Shown one piece after another: positions 37,645 through 46,633 of a stretch of DNA of 64,000 bases (positions within the stretch are counted from its first letter, which is position 1; each line of letters starts with the position of its first letter). The notes below the pieces were generated by a model that was not told where the DNA came from, did not search any database, and saw only the letters and a program-made list of their open reading frames with translations. The position numbers were made by a program, and so were the translations under genes. The stretch comes from Chloroflexota bacterium (lineage in GTDB: Bacteria; Chloroflexota; Anaerolineae; Aggregatilineales; Phototrophicaceae), in the NCBI GenBank assembly GCA_020161935.1, contig JAIUNI010000003.1, forward strand, positions 372,001 to 436,000. Reading direction: 5' to 3'.

Positions 37645-38290
37645 TCATGTAGGGACGCGAGACAGCGCGTCCGCGCCACCGACCCCAAACGTCATCTTTT
37701 TGTAGGGGAGGGGCTGAGACCCTCCCGTATAGCTCCTCTCTGCCACGTGTCGAGAAGGCTGAGGTTTTAAAGATCGCTTCCAATGTAGGGACGCGAGACA
37801 GCGCGTCCGCGCCACCCACCCCAAACGTCATCTTTTCGTAGGGGAGGGGCTGAGACCCTCCCGTATAGCTCCCTCTCTGCCACGTGTCGAGAAGGCTGAG
37901 GTTTTAAAGATCGCTTCCAATGTAGGGACGCGAGACAGCGCGTCCGCGCCACCGACCCCAAACGTCATCTTTTCGTAGGGGAGGGGCTGAGACCCTCCCG
38001 TATAGCTCCCTCTCTGCCACGTGTCGAGAAGGCCGAGGTTTTAAAGATCGCTTCCAATGTAGGGACGCGAGACAGCGCGTCCGCGCCACCCACCCCAAAC
38101 GTCATCTTTTTGTAGGGAATGGTCTCAGACCATTCCGTTTTACGAGATTTGGACAGGCTTTTTTAAACATTGTAAAGGTCGATTCTAATGTAGGGCCGCA
38201 CGGCTTGCGCCCTCTTGCCACCCACCCCCAAACAACATCGCTTTGTAAGGACGCGATACAGCGCGTCCGCGCCACCCACCGCAACAACCA
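37645..38290. repeat. Tandem array of about 138-bp units with two hairpins each
   Basis: Three nearly identical units and partial ones. Each contains GTAGGGACGCGAGACAGCGC plus GTCC, then GTAGGGGAGGGGCTGAGACC plus CTCCC, then the spacer TGCCACGTGTCGAGAAGG. A variant near 38,113 has GGAATGGTC/GACCATTCC. Nothing protein-coding is supported between 37,595 and 38,585. Confidence 0.85.
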
Positions 38291-38390
38291 CACTTGTTGT
38301 CCGCTGCATCCCTGCCCACAAACAGCTTATTACCCTTCGTCCAACTTTACCGACTTTCCAATCATCCCCGTTTACGGGGGTTTATTCACC

Positions 38391-38435
38391 TTGCCATAGG
38401 GTCTATAGTCCCCTTGTGCGGTTAACCTATGGCAA
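38391..38435. repeat. Long-loop palindrome TTGCCATAGG...CCTATGGCAA, copy 1
   Basis: Perfect 10-bp arms enclose 25 nt including GTCTATAGTCCCCTTGTG. A second copy with one arm mismatch is at 51141-51184, and both follow CCCCGTT(T/C)ACGGGGGTTTAT. Confidence 0.65.
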
Positions 38436-38585
38436 ATGCCTACCGATATAATCCTGAACTGGCTGCCAATGGTACGCGGCACACTTCATCCGCTCCCCCA
38501 TCCCAAACGTCATCTTTTCATAGGGGACTGCGGCTGAGGTTGGCTGTATAATGACGACACGAGAATGAGTGTAAGGCTTACGATA

Positions 38586-39008
38586 ATGATTCAGATGACA
38601 CCCACCCTCGCGATTGAGGAGCGTGAGATTCAAGAGGAATTCATCCGGTCGGAAGGGCCGGGTGGGCAGAACGTGAACAAGGTCAGTACCGCGGTGCAGC
38701 TCCGCTTCGACGTGTTGCATTCGCCCTCGCTGCCGCCGGATACCCGCGAACGGCTGTTGAAAATCGCGGGCAGCCACCTGACGAAGGACGGCGTACTGAT
38801 TATTACCGCGCGGCGTTTCCGTACGCAGGCGCAGAACCGGCAGGATGCGCTCGATCAACTGGCAGATTGGCTGCGTCGGGCGGAGGTGCGTCCGAAGCTG
38901 CATCTCAAGACCAAGCCCACCTATGCCTCGCAGCAGCGGCGGCTTGACCAGAAACAGGCGCACGGCGCGAAGAAACGTCAGCGCCGCACCGACTACCGCG
39001 AAAGCTGA
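38586..39008 (+). CDS. arfB: ArfB/YaeJ-type ribosome rescue peptidyl-tRNA hydrolase
   Basis: 140 residues. The GGQ motif (SEGPGGQNVNKVST, G26-G27-Q28) hydrolyses peptidyl-tRNA on stalled ribosomes, and the C-terminal tail is basic (RLDQKQAHGAKKRQRR), as needed to enter the mRNA channel. Length matches the family. AAGG lies about 8-10 nt before the ATG at 38586; an ATG at 38595 is an alternative. Confidence 0.92.
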   Translation: MIQMTPTLAIEEREIQEEFIRSEGPGGQNVNKVSTAVQLRFDVLHSPSLPPDTRERLLKIAGSHLTKDGVLIITARRFRTQAQNRQDALDQLADWLRRAEVRPKLHLKTKPTYASQQRRLDQKQAHGAKKRQRRTDYRES

Positions 39009-39019
39009 AGTACCTTTGC

Positions 39020-39620
39020 CTTAAATCTCCCATCCCCTTGGCGACTTGGCGGTTTATCCTCTCCGCCTTTCTCTGTGCCCACTGTGCCTCTGTGGTTAAA
39101 TCTTCTCCGCCTTTCTCCGCGCTCTCTGCGTCCCTCCGCGTCTCTGCGGTTCATGTCTTCTCTGTACCCTCAGTGTGTCGGTGGTGAAATCCTCTTCGCC
39201 TTACTCTCTGCGCCTTTGTGACATTGTGCCTCTATGTTAAAACACTTTGCGCCCTTTGCCTCTCTGCGCCTTTGCGGTTAAATCTCCTATTCTCTCCGCA
39301 TTTATCTTGGCGTACTTGGCGACTTGGCGGTTAATCCTCTCTGCGTCCCTCCGTGCCTCTGCGGTTAATCTCCGCATTGATCTTGGCGTACTTGGCGACT
39401 TGGCGGTTAATCCCTCTTTTCTCTGCGTCCGTCCGCGTCTCTGCGGTTAATCTTCTCCGTATTCTCAGTGTCTCGGTGGTGAAATCTTTCCCGCCTTACT
39501 CTCCGCGCCTTTGTGTCATTGTGCCTCTGTGTTAAAAATCTCTGCGTTCTCTGCGTCTCTGCGGTTTATCTTCTTTTTAGCGCTCTTGGCGATTCGCCTT
39601 TGTTCTGACTGGAGACTGAT
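39020..39620. repeat. Periodic CGCAAAG/CGCCAAG repeat array
   Basis: Plus strand reads CTTGGCGACTTGGCGGTT, GCCTCTGTGGTTAAATC, CTGCGTCTCTGCGGTT and related strings repeatedly, with GACTGGAGACTGATAGCTGG at the end. No gene seen between 39,009 and 39,727. Confidence 0.8.
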
Positions 39621-39727
39621 AGCTGGCGACTGGTGACTTTTCTTAAAACTTGCCACTTGTAACTTCCAACTTCAAACCCTTAAGGTTTTCCCCGCCCCGT
39701 TGACGACCACCCCTGAAACCAACTACC

Positions 39728-40180
39728 ATGAAACGCATCATTCACTATCATTCAGAAAGCCACCAATTGATCGCCAAACTCTTCGTCACACTCAACATCA
39801 TCCTCTACCGCCTCACCAACGGCGCGGTCGGCAGCAGCATGGGCGGCGCACTCCTGCTCCTCCTCACCACCACCGGTCGCAAAACCGGTAAGCAGCGCAC
39901 CACACCCCTCCGCTACTTCCCGCATGAGGACGGCTACATCGTCGTCGCCTCCAATTACGGCAAAGAGAAACCACCCGCATGGTTCTTCAACATCCAAGCC
40001 AACCCCAACGTCAAAATTCAGGTCGTCAACAAGCACATGAATGCCCGCGCCGAAATCGCCTCGGATGCCCGGCAGCCTGCCCTCTACCAACGCTTCATTG
40101 ATGCCGACCCGCGCTTCATCGAATACGCCCAAACCGCCAAGCGCACCATCGCCGTCATCATCCTCCACCCCCAACCCTAA
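39728..40180 (+). CDS. F420-dependent nitroreductase/quinone reductase-family protein
   Basis: 150 residues. LLTTTGRKTGKQRTTPLRY and VASNYGKEKPPAWFFNI are the signature of the deazaflavin (F420)-dependent Ddn-like family. These small split-barrel proteins reduce quinones and other acceptors at the membrane. Length is normal for the family. It stands alone between repeat arrays. Codon use is C-rich, unlike some neighbours. Confidence 0.88.
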   Translation: MKRIIHYHSESHQLIAKLFVTLNIILYRLTNGAVGSSMGGALLLLLTTTGRKTGKQRTTPLRYFPHEDGYIVVASNYGKEKPPAWFFNIQANPNVKIQVVNKHMNARAEIASDARQPALYQRFIDADPRFIEYAQTAKRTIAVIILHPQP

Positions 40181-40229
40181 AACTACACACGCATCAGGGC
40201 GCACCCTCCCCGCGCCCTCCACACCTCGC

Positions 40230-40640
40230 ATCTAATCTCTGCGTCATTCCTCTCCGCATTTCTCTTGGCGACTTGGCGGTTAATCCCTCTTTTCTCTGTG
40301 ACCTCTGCGTATCTCTGCGTCTCTGCGGTTAATCTCCGCATTTCTCTTGGCGTACTTGGCGACTTGGCGGTTAATCCCTCTTTTCTCTGCGTCCCTCCGC
40401 GCCTCTGCGGTTTATCTTCTCCGTATTCTCAGTGTCTCGGTGGTGAAATCCTCTCCGCGTTACTCTCTGCGCCTTTGTGACATTGTGCCTCTGTGTTAAG
40501 AATCTCGGCGTTCTCTGCGTCCCTCCGCGCCTCTGCGGTTTATCTTCTTCCCCTTGGCGACTCGTCTTTGTTCTGACTGGAGACTGATAGCTGGCGACTG
40601 GTGACTCTTCTTTCTACTTGAAACTTGCCACTTATTACTA
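40230..40640. repeat. Periodic CGCAAAG/CGCCAAG repeat array
   Basis: A close copy of the array at 39,020-39,620: CTTGGCGACTTGGCGGTTAA, CTCTGCGTCTCTGCGGTTAA, CAGTGTCTCGGTGGTGAAAT and GACTGGAGACTGATAGCTGG in the same order. Block duplication is likely. Confidence 0.8.
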
Positions 40641-41039
40641 TTTAGGTTTATTTTCCGTTTGTGCCACAAACCATTTACAAACCATTCCCCAACGATCTTA
40701 ACAATTACACTCCCTCAAAAGGTTAACGCCGACACCGCGAAAAAGCGACCAAATGTTCTGACAAATGTTCACCCTTTCACTAAACACTTGTTCTATACTG
40801 AAATTCAAGATCCCATCTTGAGTCCCCCTCCCCGTAGTAACAGAGAGGGGTTAGGGGTGGGGTTTCACCGGAACCACGAGGCGCAGCGGCGCGGACGGCT
40901 AACCAATATGGCGCAGCAGCCGGAACCGCCACCAGCCAAACGGCAAGCCGCCGCCTCCCTCCGGTCTTTTCAAACCATCTGAGAAGCCTTGTTAAGCGAA
41001 CAGTTGAAAAGTCGATGTGTTTGGTAGCGGACGCACTAT

Positions 41040-42160
41040 CTCCCCTACCTACAGCAAATACGAGCTACATCCAACCGTTTGCGTAGGGACAGCATACATG
41101 TTGTCCGGTATTCCTAAACTGGCTGCTCACCATCATCCCGACCGCCGCATGACGCTGCCCATGCCAACAACTACATACCGACCTTGCAAACACCCCGCAT
41201 TGGCTGATGCAATCTGTTTCAAACAACACTCGGCTTTAACTTGTTGGGGCGAGGGCTGTGCGCCCTTCTTCCAACCCATACATCATCTCATAAAACACAT
41301 GCTCGCTTGTGTAGGGACGAGATGCATCTCGTCCGCGTCCCCACCCACAAATATCGTCTTGTCGTAGGGGAGGGGCTGAGACCCTCCCCTACATCAAATT
41401 CACCGATGCCGTCCAATAAAACACATGCTCGCTTGTATAGGGACGCGAGACATCTCGTCCGCGTCCCCATCCACAAACATCGTCTTGTCGTAGGGGAGGG
41501 GCTGAGACCCTCCCGTACATCAAATTCACCGATGCCGACCAATAAAACACATGCTCGCTTGTGTAGGGACGCGAGACAGCGCGTCCGCGTCCCCATCCAC
41601 AAACATCGTCTTGTCGTAGAGGAGGGGCTGAGACCCTAAATTCACCGATGCCGACCAATAAAACACATGCTCGCCTGTGTAGGGACGAGATACATCTCGT
41701 CCGCATCCCCATCCACAAACATCGTCTTGTCGTAGAGGAGGGGCTGAGACCCTAAATTCACCGATGCCGTCCAATAAAACACATGCTCGCCTGTGTAGGG
41801 ACGAGATACATCTCGTCCGCGTCATCATCCACAAATATCATATTGTCGTAGAGGAGGGGCTGAGACCCTCCCGTACATCAAATTCACCGATGCCGACCAA
41901 TAAAACACATGCTCGCCTGTGTAGGGACGCGAGAGCTGTGCGCCCTTCTTCCAACCCATACATCATCTCATAAAACACATGCTCCCTTGTGTAGGGACGC
42001 GAGACATCTCGTCCGCGTCACCACCCACAAATATCATCTTTTTGTACGGGCGCACGGCCCTGCATCCACCACCTACGCCACCCCGTTTGTAGGGACAGCA
42101 GACAGGCTGTCCGTTGCTTCTCTATCCACATACCTTTCCTTCCGTTTCGTACGCACGCCT
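41040..42160. repeat. Tandem array of 115-127 bp units with interchangeable hairpin arms
   Basis: Six or seven units with conserved AATAAAACACATGCTCGC and AAATTCACCGATGCCG spacers. The hairpin after GTAGG alternates between GGACGAGA...TCTCGTCC, GGACGCGA...GCGCGTCC and a mixed form at 41,440 (GGACGCGAGACATCTCGTCC). Between 40,641 and 41,040 I see one CCCCTCCCCGTAGTAACAGA-type palindrome and no gene. Confidence 0.85.
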
Positions 42161-42795
42161 CTTGCTCCCTTCCCCTGTTACTACGGGCTTTCAGTAGACT
42201 GAGCCTGCGAAGGAACTGATGGGGTTGGGGTTAGGGGTGTATCGTACCAGCGGGCTTCAGCCCCCTTCGCCTTGACCGGAGCCGGATGCTTGAGCATCTG
42301 GCGCACCTACCGCCCCCAAGACGGCCTACTCCCTTCCCCTGTTACTACGGGGGAAGGGTTGGGGTTAGGGGTGTATCGTACCAGCGGGCTTCAGCCCCCT
42401 TCGCCTTGACCGGAGCCGGATGCTTGAGCATCTGGCGTAATCCACCACACGCTCTCGCCTCCCGCTCTCACCAGCGGGCTTCAGCCCCCTTCGCCTTGAC
42501 CGGAGCCGGATGCTTGAGCATCTGGCGTAATCCACCACATTCGCCACCCGCCTCTTGCTCCCTTCCCCTGTTACTACGGGCGATCTGCGACTGAGCCTGC
42601 GAAGGAACTGATGGGGTTGGGGTTAGGGGTGTATCGTACCAGCGGGCTTTAGCCCCCTTCGCCTTGACCGGAGCCGGATGCTTGAGCATCTGGCGTAATC
42701 CACCACCACACGCTCTTGTCTCCCGCTCTCACCAGCGGGCTTTAGCCCCCTTCGCCTTGACCGGAGCCGGATGCTTGAGCATCTGGCGTATCGAC
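42160..42795. repeat. Five copies of an about 60-bp AGCGGGCTTCAGCCCCC repeat, next to the terminase genes
   Basis: Units starting near 42246, 42381, 42471, 42639 and 42732 read CCAGCGGGCTT(C/T)AGCCCCC, then CTTGACCGGAGCCGGATGCT and TGAGCATCTGGCG. Two small hairpins (GGGCTNNAGCCC and GATGCTTGAGCATC) are conserved. The last unit ends 20 nt before the small terminase start. Confidence 0.85.
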
Positions 42796-42811
42796 TATCT
42801 AGGAGCCAACC

Positions 42812-43372
42812 ATGTCCCGACGCTACACCGATGACGAAAAACGCCTTGTCCTCGACCGCCTCATCGCCAATCACGGCGATATACCACGTACTGCTTTAGA
42901 ATCAGGTGTTTCGGATCGCACATTACTAAGATGGAGAACTGAAACCGACATAAAATCGCCACAAATCGCCCTTATGTCGTCGCCGACATCGCCGACATCG
43001 CCGACACAAACGCCATCTTCCTCCCCTCGCCCTGAGGGAGAGGGGCAGGGGGTGAGGGTTCCCACAGACCTCCCCCCCGAAACCATCGAAACCTTTCAGG
43101 ACATCCACGACAAACTCCTGCCCATCATCGACATCCTCACCGGTCGCATCGTCGAAGCCATCGACGATGCCTCCCTCAGCCAGCGTATCGTCGCCCTCGC
43201 GCAGCTCATCGACCGCGTGACCAAACTCGCCGCCCTCTTGCCCCGGCCAGTCGAAGAAATCATCTACATTGACGAATATGAATATGGAGTTGCCCACCAT
43301 GTCGAAAAAAATCCCCCCCGTCACCTACAGGATAGTGAGGAGAGTTCGCCGACCGATCAAACAGGAGATTAA
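42812..43372 (+). CDS. Phage terminase small-subunit-like protein
   Basis: 186 residues. N-terminal helix-turn-helix (YTDDEKRLVLDRLIANHGDI, ALESGVSDRTLLRWR) as in DNA-recognising small terminases or transposase-type HTHs. A low-complexity linker at about 50-85 follows, then a helical region (IDILTGRIVEAIDDASLSQRI) suited to oligomerisation. Residues about 69-84 are encoded by a CCCCTCGCCCTGAGGGAGAG palindromic repeat lying in frame. AGGAG is 6 nt before the ATG. It overlaps the large-subunit gene by 74 nt. Confidence 0.7.
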   Translation: MSRRYTDDEKRLVLDRLIANHGDIPRTALESGVSDRTLLRWRTETDIKSPQIALMSSPTSPTSPTQTPSSSPRPEGEGQGVRVPTDLPPETIETFQDIHDKLLPIIDILTGRIVEAIDDASLSQRIVALAQLIDRVTKLAALLPRPVEEIIYIDEYEYGVAHHVEKNPPRHLQDSEESSPTDQTGD

Positions 43373-44543
43373 TCTCCCCGCCCCGCACATCAATCAGGTT
43401 CAGGTCATCGCCAGCGGTGAACGCTACCGCCTCGTCGTCTGCGGTCGCCGCTGGGGGAAAACCGTCGTCGGCCAAATCGAAATCGCCAACGCCGCCCTCG
43501 ATGGTAAAGCCTGCTGGTGGGTCGCCCCCACCTATAACATGGCCGAGCATGTCTGGCGCGAACTCAAGTCCGCCTCCCGTGATCTCCCCGTCACCGTCAG
43601 CGAACGCCTCCGCCGTCTGGACTTCCCCGGCGGCGGCTGGATCGCCATCAAAAGCGCTCACACGCCCGATAACCTGCGCGGCGCGGGCCTCGATTTCGTC
43701 GTCCTCGATGAAGCCGCCTTCATGGAACCCGCCATCTGGCCGCAGATCATCCGCCCCATGCTCCTCGACAAGCAGGGTCATGCCCTCTTTCTCAGCTCCC
43801 CCCACGGCAAAAATTGGTTCTGGGAAAATTTCACCAGAGCCACCACCACCCCTAACTGGGATCGCTTTCAGTACACCAGCTACGACAATCCGCTGATCGA
43901 CCCTGCCGAACTCGATGCCATCCGCCTCTCCACCCCCGACCGCATCTGGCAGGAAGAATACATGGCCCGCTTCACCGACGACTCCGGTCAGGTCTTTCGC
44001 GGCCTCGCCGAAGCCACCACCGCCCCGCTTCATGCCCAACCATCCGGTCAGCGCTGCGTCTTTGGTGTCGATTGGGGACGCGAAAACGACTACACCGCCA
44101 TCGTCGTCATGGACGCAGTTACCCGTCATGTTCTCGCTTATGATCACTTTAATCAGGTGAGTTGGTCGCTCCAGCGCGGTCGCCTCCGTGCCCTCTACGA
44201 CCGCTGGCAGCCGAGTGTTATTTACGCCGAGTCCAACAGCATCGGTGCGCCCAACATCGAAGCCCTCCAGCAGGAAGGCTTACCCATTCGTCCCTTCGCC
44301 ACCACCGCCGCCAGCAAACCCGCCCTCATCGAAGCCCTTGCCCTCGCCATCGAACGCCGCGAAATCGCCCTCATCCCCGGCCAGACCCTCATCGACGAAC
44401 TCGCCAACTACCGCATGGAACGCCTACCTGCGGGTGGCTATCGCTACGCCGCCCCCTCCGGCCTTCACGACGATCTCGTTATCGCCCTCGCCCTCGCTTA
44501 CCACGCCACCCGCTACGCCACCCCCTCCATCTCCTTTGCCTAG
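43299..44543 (+). CDS. terL: Phage terminase large subunit (orphan)
   Basis: 414 residues from the ATG at 43299, 9 nt after GGAG. ATPase part: Walker A GRRWGKT at 49-55, Walker B VVLDEAA with D137-E138. RNase H-like nuclease part: D258 (FGVDWG), E311 (YAESNS) and D391-D392 (LHDDLVIAL). All catalytic residues are intact. In phages it packages DNA into heads. No portal, capsid or tail gene accompanies it, and both sides are repeat arrays. Confidence 0.9.
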   Translation: MSKKIPPVTYRIVRRVRRPIKQEINLPAPHINQVQVIASGERYRLVVCGRRWGKTVVGQIEIANAALDGKACWWVAPTYNMAEHVWRELKSASRDLPVTVSERLRRLDFPGGGWIAIKSAHTPDNLRGAGLDFVVLDEAAFMEPAIWPQIIRPMLLDKQGHALFLSSPHGKNWFWENFTRATTTPNWDRFQYTSYDNPLIDPAELDAIRLSTPDRIWQEEYMARFTDDSGQVFRGLAEATTAPLHAQPSGQRCVFGVDWGRENDYTAIVVMDAVTRHVLAYDHFNQVSWSLQRGRLRALYDRWQPSVIYAESNSIGAPNIEALQQEGLPIRPFATTAASKPALIEALALAIERREIALIPGQTLIDELANYRMERLPAGGYRYAAPSGLHDDLVIALALAYHATRYATPSISFA

Positions 44544-44604
44544 TTCTTTACGACCAAACAGGCTTTATCTCTCGTACTGCGGGGTCATGTTTCGATATCC
44601 GGTA

Positions 44605-45180
44605 TTGTTTTCCTGTAGGGGAGGGGCTGAGACCCTCCCGTTTTGCTCCTCCTCTGCCTTTCTCTGTATTTTCCTTGGCGTTCTTGGCGACTTGGCGGTT
44701 TATTCTTCCTTGTCTTTCTCTGCATTCCACTTGGCGCTCTTTGCGCCTTTGCGTTTTGTTTCCGCTTGCTCTGAGCCTGTGTGCCATTGAGCCTCTGTGT
44801 TAAAAATCTTCGCGTCCTTTGCCTCTTTGCGTCTTTGCGTTTTGTTTCCGCTTGCTCTGAGCCTCTGTGCCATTGAGCCTCTGTGTTAAAAATCTTTGCG
44901 TCCTTTGCCTCTTCGCGCCTTTGCGTTTTGTCTCTGCGTTCTCCGCGCCTCTGCGGTTCATTTTCGCTGTCTTGCTCTGAGCCTCTGTGCCATTGAGCCT
45001 CTGTGTTAAAAATCTTTGCGTCCTTTGCCTCTTTGCGCCTTTGCGTTTTGTCTCTGCGTTCTCCGCGCCTTTGCGTTTTGTTTCCGCTTGCTCTGAGCCT
45101 GTGTGCCATTGAGCCTCTGTGTTAAAAATCTTTGCGTCCTTTGCCTCTTCGCGCCTTTGCGTTTTGTTTCGACTCCCCGC
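44605..45180. repeat. GTAGGG hairpin followed by periodic CGCAAAG array
   Basis: A GTAGGGGAGGGGCTGAGACC hairpin at 44,616 is followed by four or five near-identical blocks of about 110 bp with GAGCCTCTGTGCCATTGAGC, TTAAAAATCTTTGCGTCC and GCGCCTTTGCGTTTTGT. No gene seen from 44,544 to 45,242. Confidence 0.8.
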
Positions 45181-45188
45181 CTTCCCCA

Positions 45189-45217
45189 ACAAAAAACCCG
45201 GCGTGTGTGCCGGGTTT
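45189..45217 (-). terminator. Intrinsic terminator of the FHA gene
   Basis: On the minus strand AAACCCGGC, loop ACACAC, GCCGGGTTT followed by TTTG: a strong hairpin with a T-run, 26 nt after the FHA stop. Confidence 0.85.
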
Positions 45218-45242
45218 CGCGTTCGTCAATGCAGTTGTTCCG

Positions 45243-45746
45243 TTATTCAAACGTCACGCGGATAAAAAGCGCACCGAGTTGAAATTCGTCGTTGTGGTTG
45301 AGCATGTAGGGTTGTTCGGGTTCGAGGCGCTCACCACGAATGCGTGTGCCATTAGCGCTGTACAGGTCGGTGATGTAGAGCTGGCCTTCTTCGAGGTGCA
45401 GGCGCGCGTGTGCGCGGGAGACACCGCGTTCCTGTGCGCCGTAAGCCGTCAGGTCAACATCCGGTTGGAAGCCGCCGCTGCGGAAGTCGGCGCGACCGAG
45501 CAGCGCGACCTGTCCCTCCTTGAGGCTGATCGACTCGGCGATGCCGCGAACAACCAGCGACACTTTGGTCGGCGCGATCCGGTCGGCATCTTTGCTGAGG
45601 CCGGGAATACCGGCGAGTAAGCGGCGCAGGGTTTGGTTGCGCGGCATGATATGTGTGCGATAAGGATGTTCAACCGTTTCGTTGGGTACGGGGGGCAGCA
45701 GTTTGGTTTTTGCTGGCTCTTTGCGATCAGACATCATATTACCCAT
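45243..45746 (-). CDS. FHA-domain protein
   Basis: 167 residues. The C-terminal 95 are a forkhead-associated domain: LLGRADF, GVSRAHARL (Ser-Arg-x-x-His) and SANGTRIRGERL (Asn-Gly), which binds phosphothreonine. The N-terminal 70 residues are basic and Pro-rich. No kinase is adjacent. GGGAG lies 9 nt before the ATG. Its upstream region carries a 19-bp inverted repeat. Confidence 0.9.
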   Translation of the reverse strand: MGNMMSDRKEPAKTKLLPPVPNETVEHPYRTHIMPRNQTLRRLLAGIPGLSKDADRIAPTKVSLVVRGIAESISLKEGQVALLGRADFRSGGFQPDVDLTAYGAQERGVSRAHARLHLEEGQLYITDLYSANGTRIRGERLEPEQPYMLNHNDEFQLGALFIRVTFE

Positions 45747-45821
45747 CTTTCCAGACTCCCGTTCTGTTCGTTCGGTAGCCAGAATTGTGCCATATGAACA
45801 TACGCGGACAATAGGTCTTTA

Positions 45822-45840
45822 AGCCTATTCTGAATAGGCT
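45822..45840. promoter_or_regulatory. 19-bp inverted repeat upstream of the FHA gene
   Basis: AGCCTATTC and GAATAGGCT flank one central T. Compact dyads of this kind usually bind a dimeric regulator. A second dyad, GATGGTA/TACCATC, is at 46013-46033 just before the 71-residue gene. The rest of 45,747-46,065 shows nothing else. Confidence 0.5.
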
Positions 45841-46065
45841 ACGTCCATTATCAGGGGAATTTACTTTCTTAACATTATCACAAATCGTACGCGAGAGGAA
45901 TTAAGGTTTGATGGTGAATATTACAAGGTGTTATACCGGTGTATAGCGCGTGACGGGGAGTATGAACAGCCAAATCGGTCAAGGAAATCTAGCCAGTTGG
46001 ACACTTTAGCAGGATGGTAATCGTGCTACCATCTGCACAAAGTTTACAAGCCGGAGGAAACCCCG

Positions 46066-46281
46066 ATGCCCGATAAAGATACTCAACAGAACAACGATGC
46101 AAGTCATCTTTCGGACAGCGATTTACAGTTAGCCTACGAACGCGCCCGTGCCGATTTGCAGCGCAAAAATCAAGAGGCGCAGGACGCGAGCCGCGAGGAA
46201 GAAGTGTTCAAGGCGTACAACGATGAACGCGAACGCCGTTCCAAGAGCGACCTCAAAAAGAAGGTCGAAAACGTGGATTAG
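46066..46281 (+). CDS. Small charged helical protein
   Basis: 71 residues, start MPDKDTQQNNDASHLSDSD, rich in Glu, Lys, Arg and Gln, probably one long helix or coiled coil at about 15-60. GGAGG lies 7 nt before the ATG. No family known to me. Confidence 0.65.
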   Translation: MPDKDTQQNNDASHLSDSDLQLAYERARADLQRKNQEAQDASREEEVFKAYNDERERRSKSDLKKKVENVD

Positions 46282-46633
46282 AAGAACCTCAACCGAGTAC
46301 GCTAAAAAGGCAATAACCGCCGAAATAATAGTAGGCGGGTTGCGCTACTGTGGGCGAATGTCGATTTACAAACGGGTGTTGTAAATACTAGAGACCCTGA
46401 CACTCGCCTTTGAAGTGCCTTCTGTGCATTTTATCCTCCCTCGTTTACGGGGGAGGTGTCGCGTCAGCGACGGAGGGGGTTCTTTTCTCCGCCCTTATTT
46501 GTGAAACATCATCTCCGTCCGCGCCACCTACCACAAACACTACCACCGTTCGCAGGGACAACCTACTTGTGGTCCGCTACTACGATAGACCTTTTCTCAC
46601 GTTTCGCACCCACGGCTTACCGCTCATCCCTAA
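46282..46633. repeat. Intergenic region with scattered palindromic repeats
   Basis: It contains CCTCGTTTACGGGGGAGGTG followed by TCGCGTCAGCGACGGAGGGGG (also at 35,583) and degenerate GTAGGG-type pieces. No gene supported. Confidence 0.6.

Noticed and set aside
37645..38110. Possible CRISPR array
   Set aside because: Units are about 138 bp with conserved spacers; there is no short repeat with unique spacers and no cas gene.
41241..41973. Open frames with HARLCRDARHLVRV-like repeats
   Set aside because: Direct translation of the 115-127 bp tandem units.
44585..45192. Frames with ETKRKDAKRQR-type repeats
   Set aside because: They are translations of the periodic repeats.
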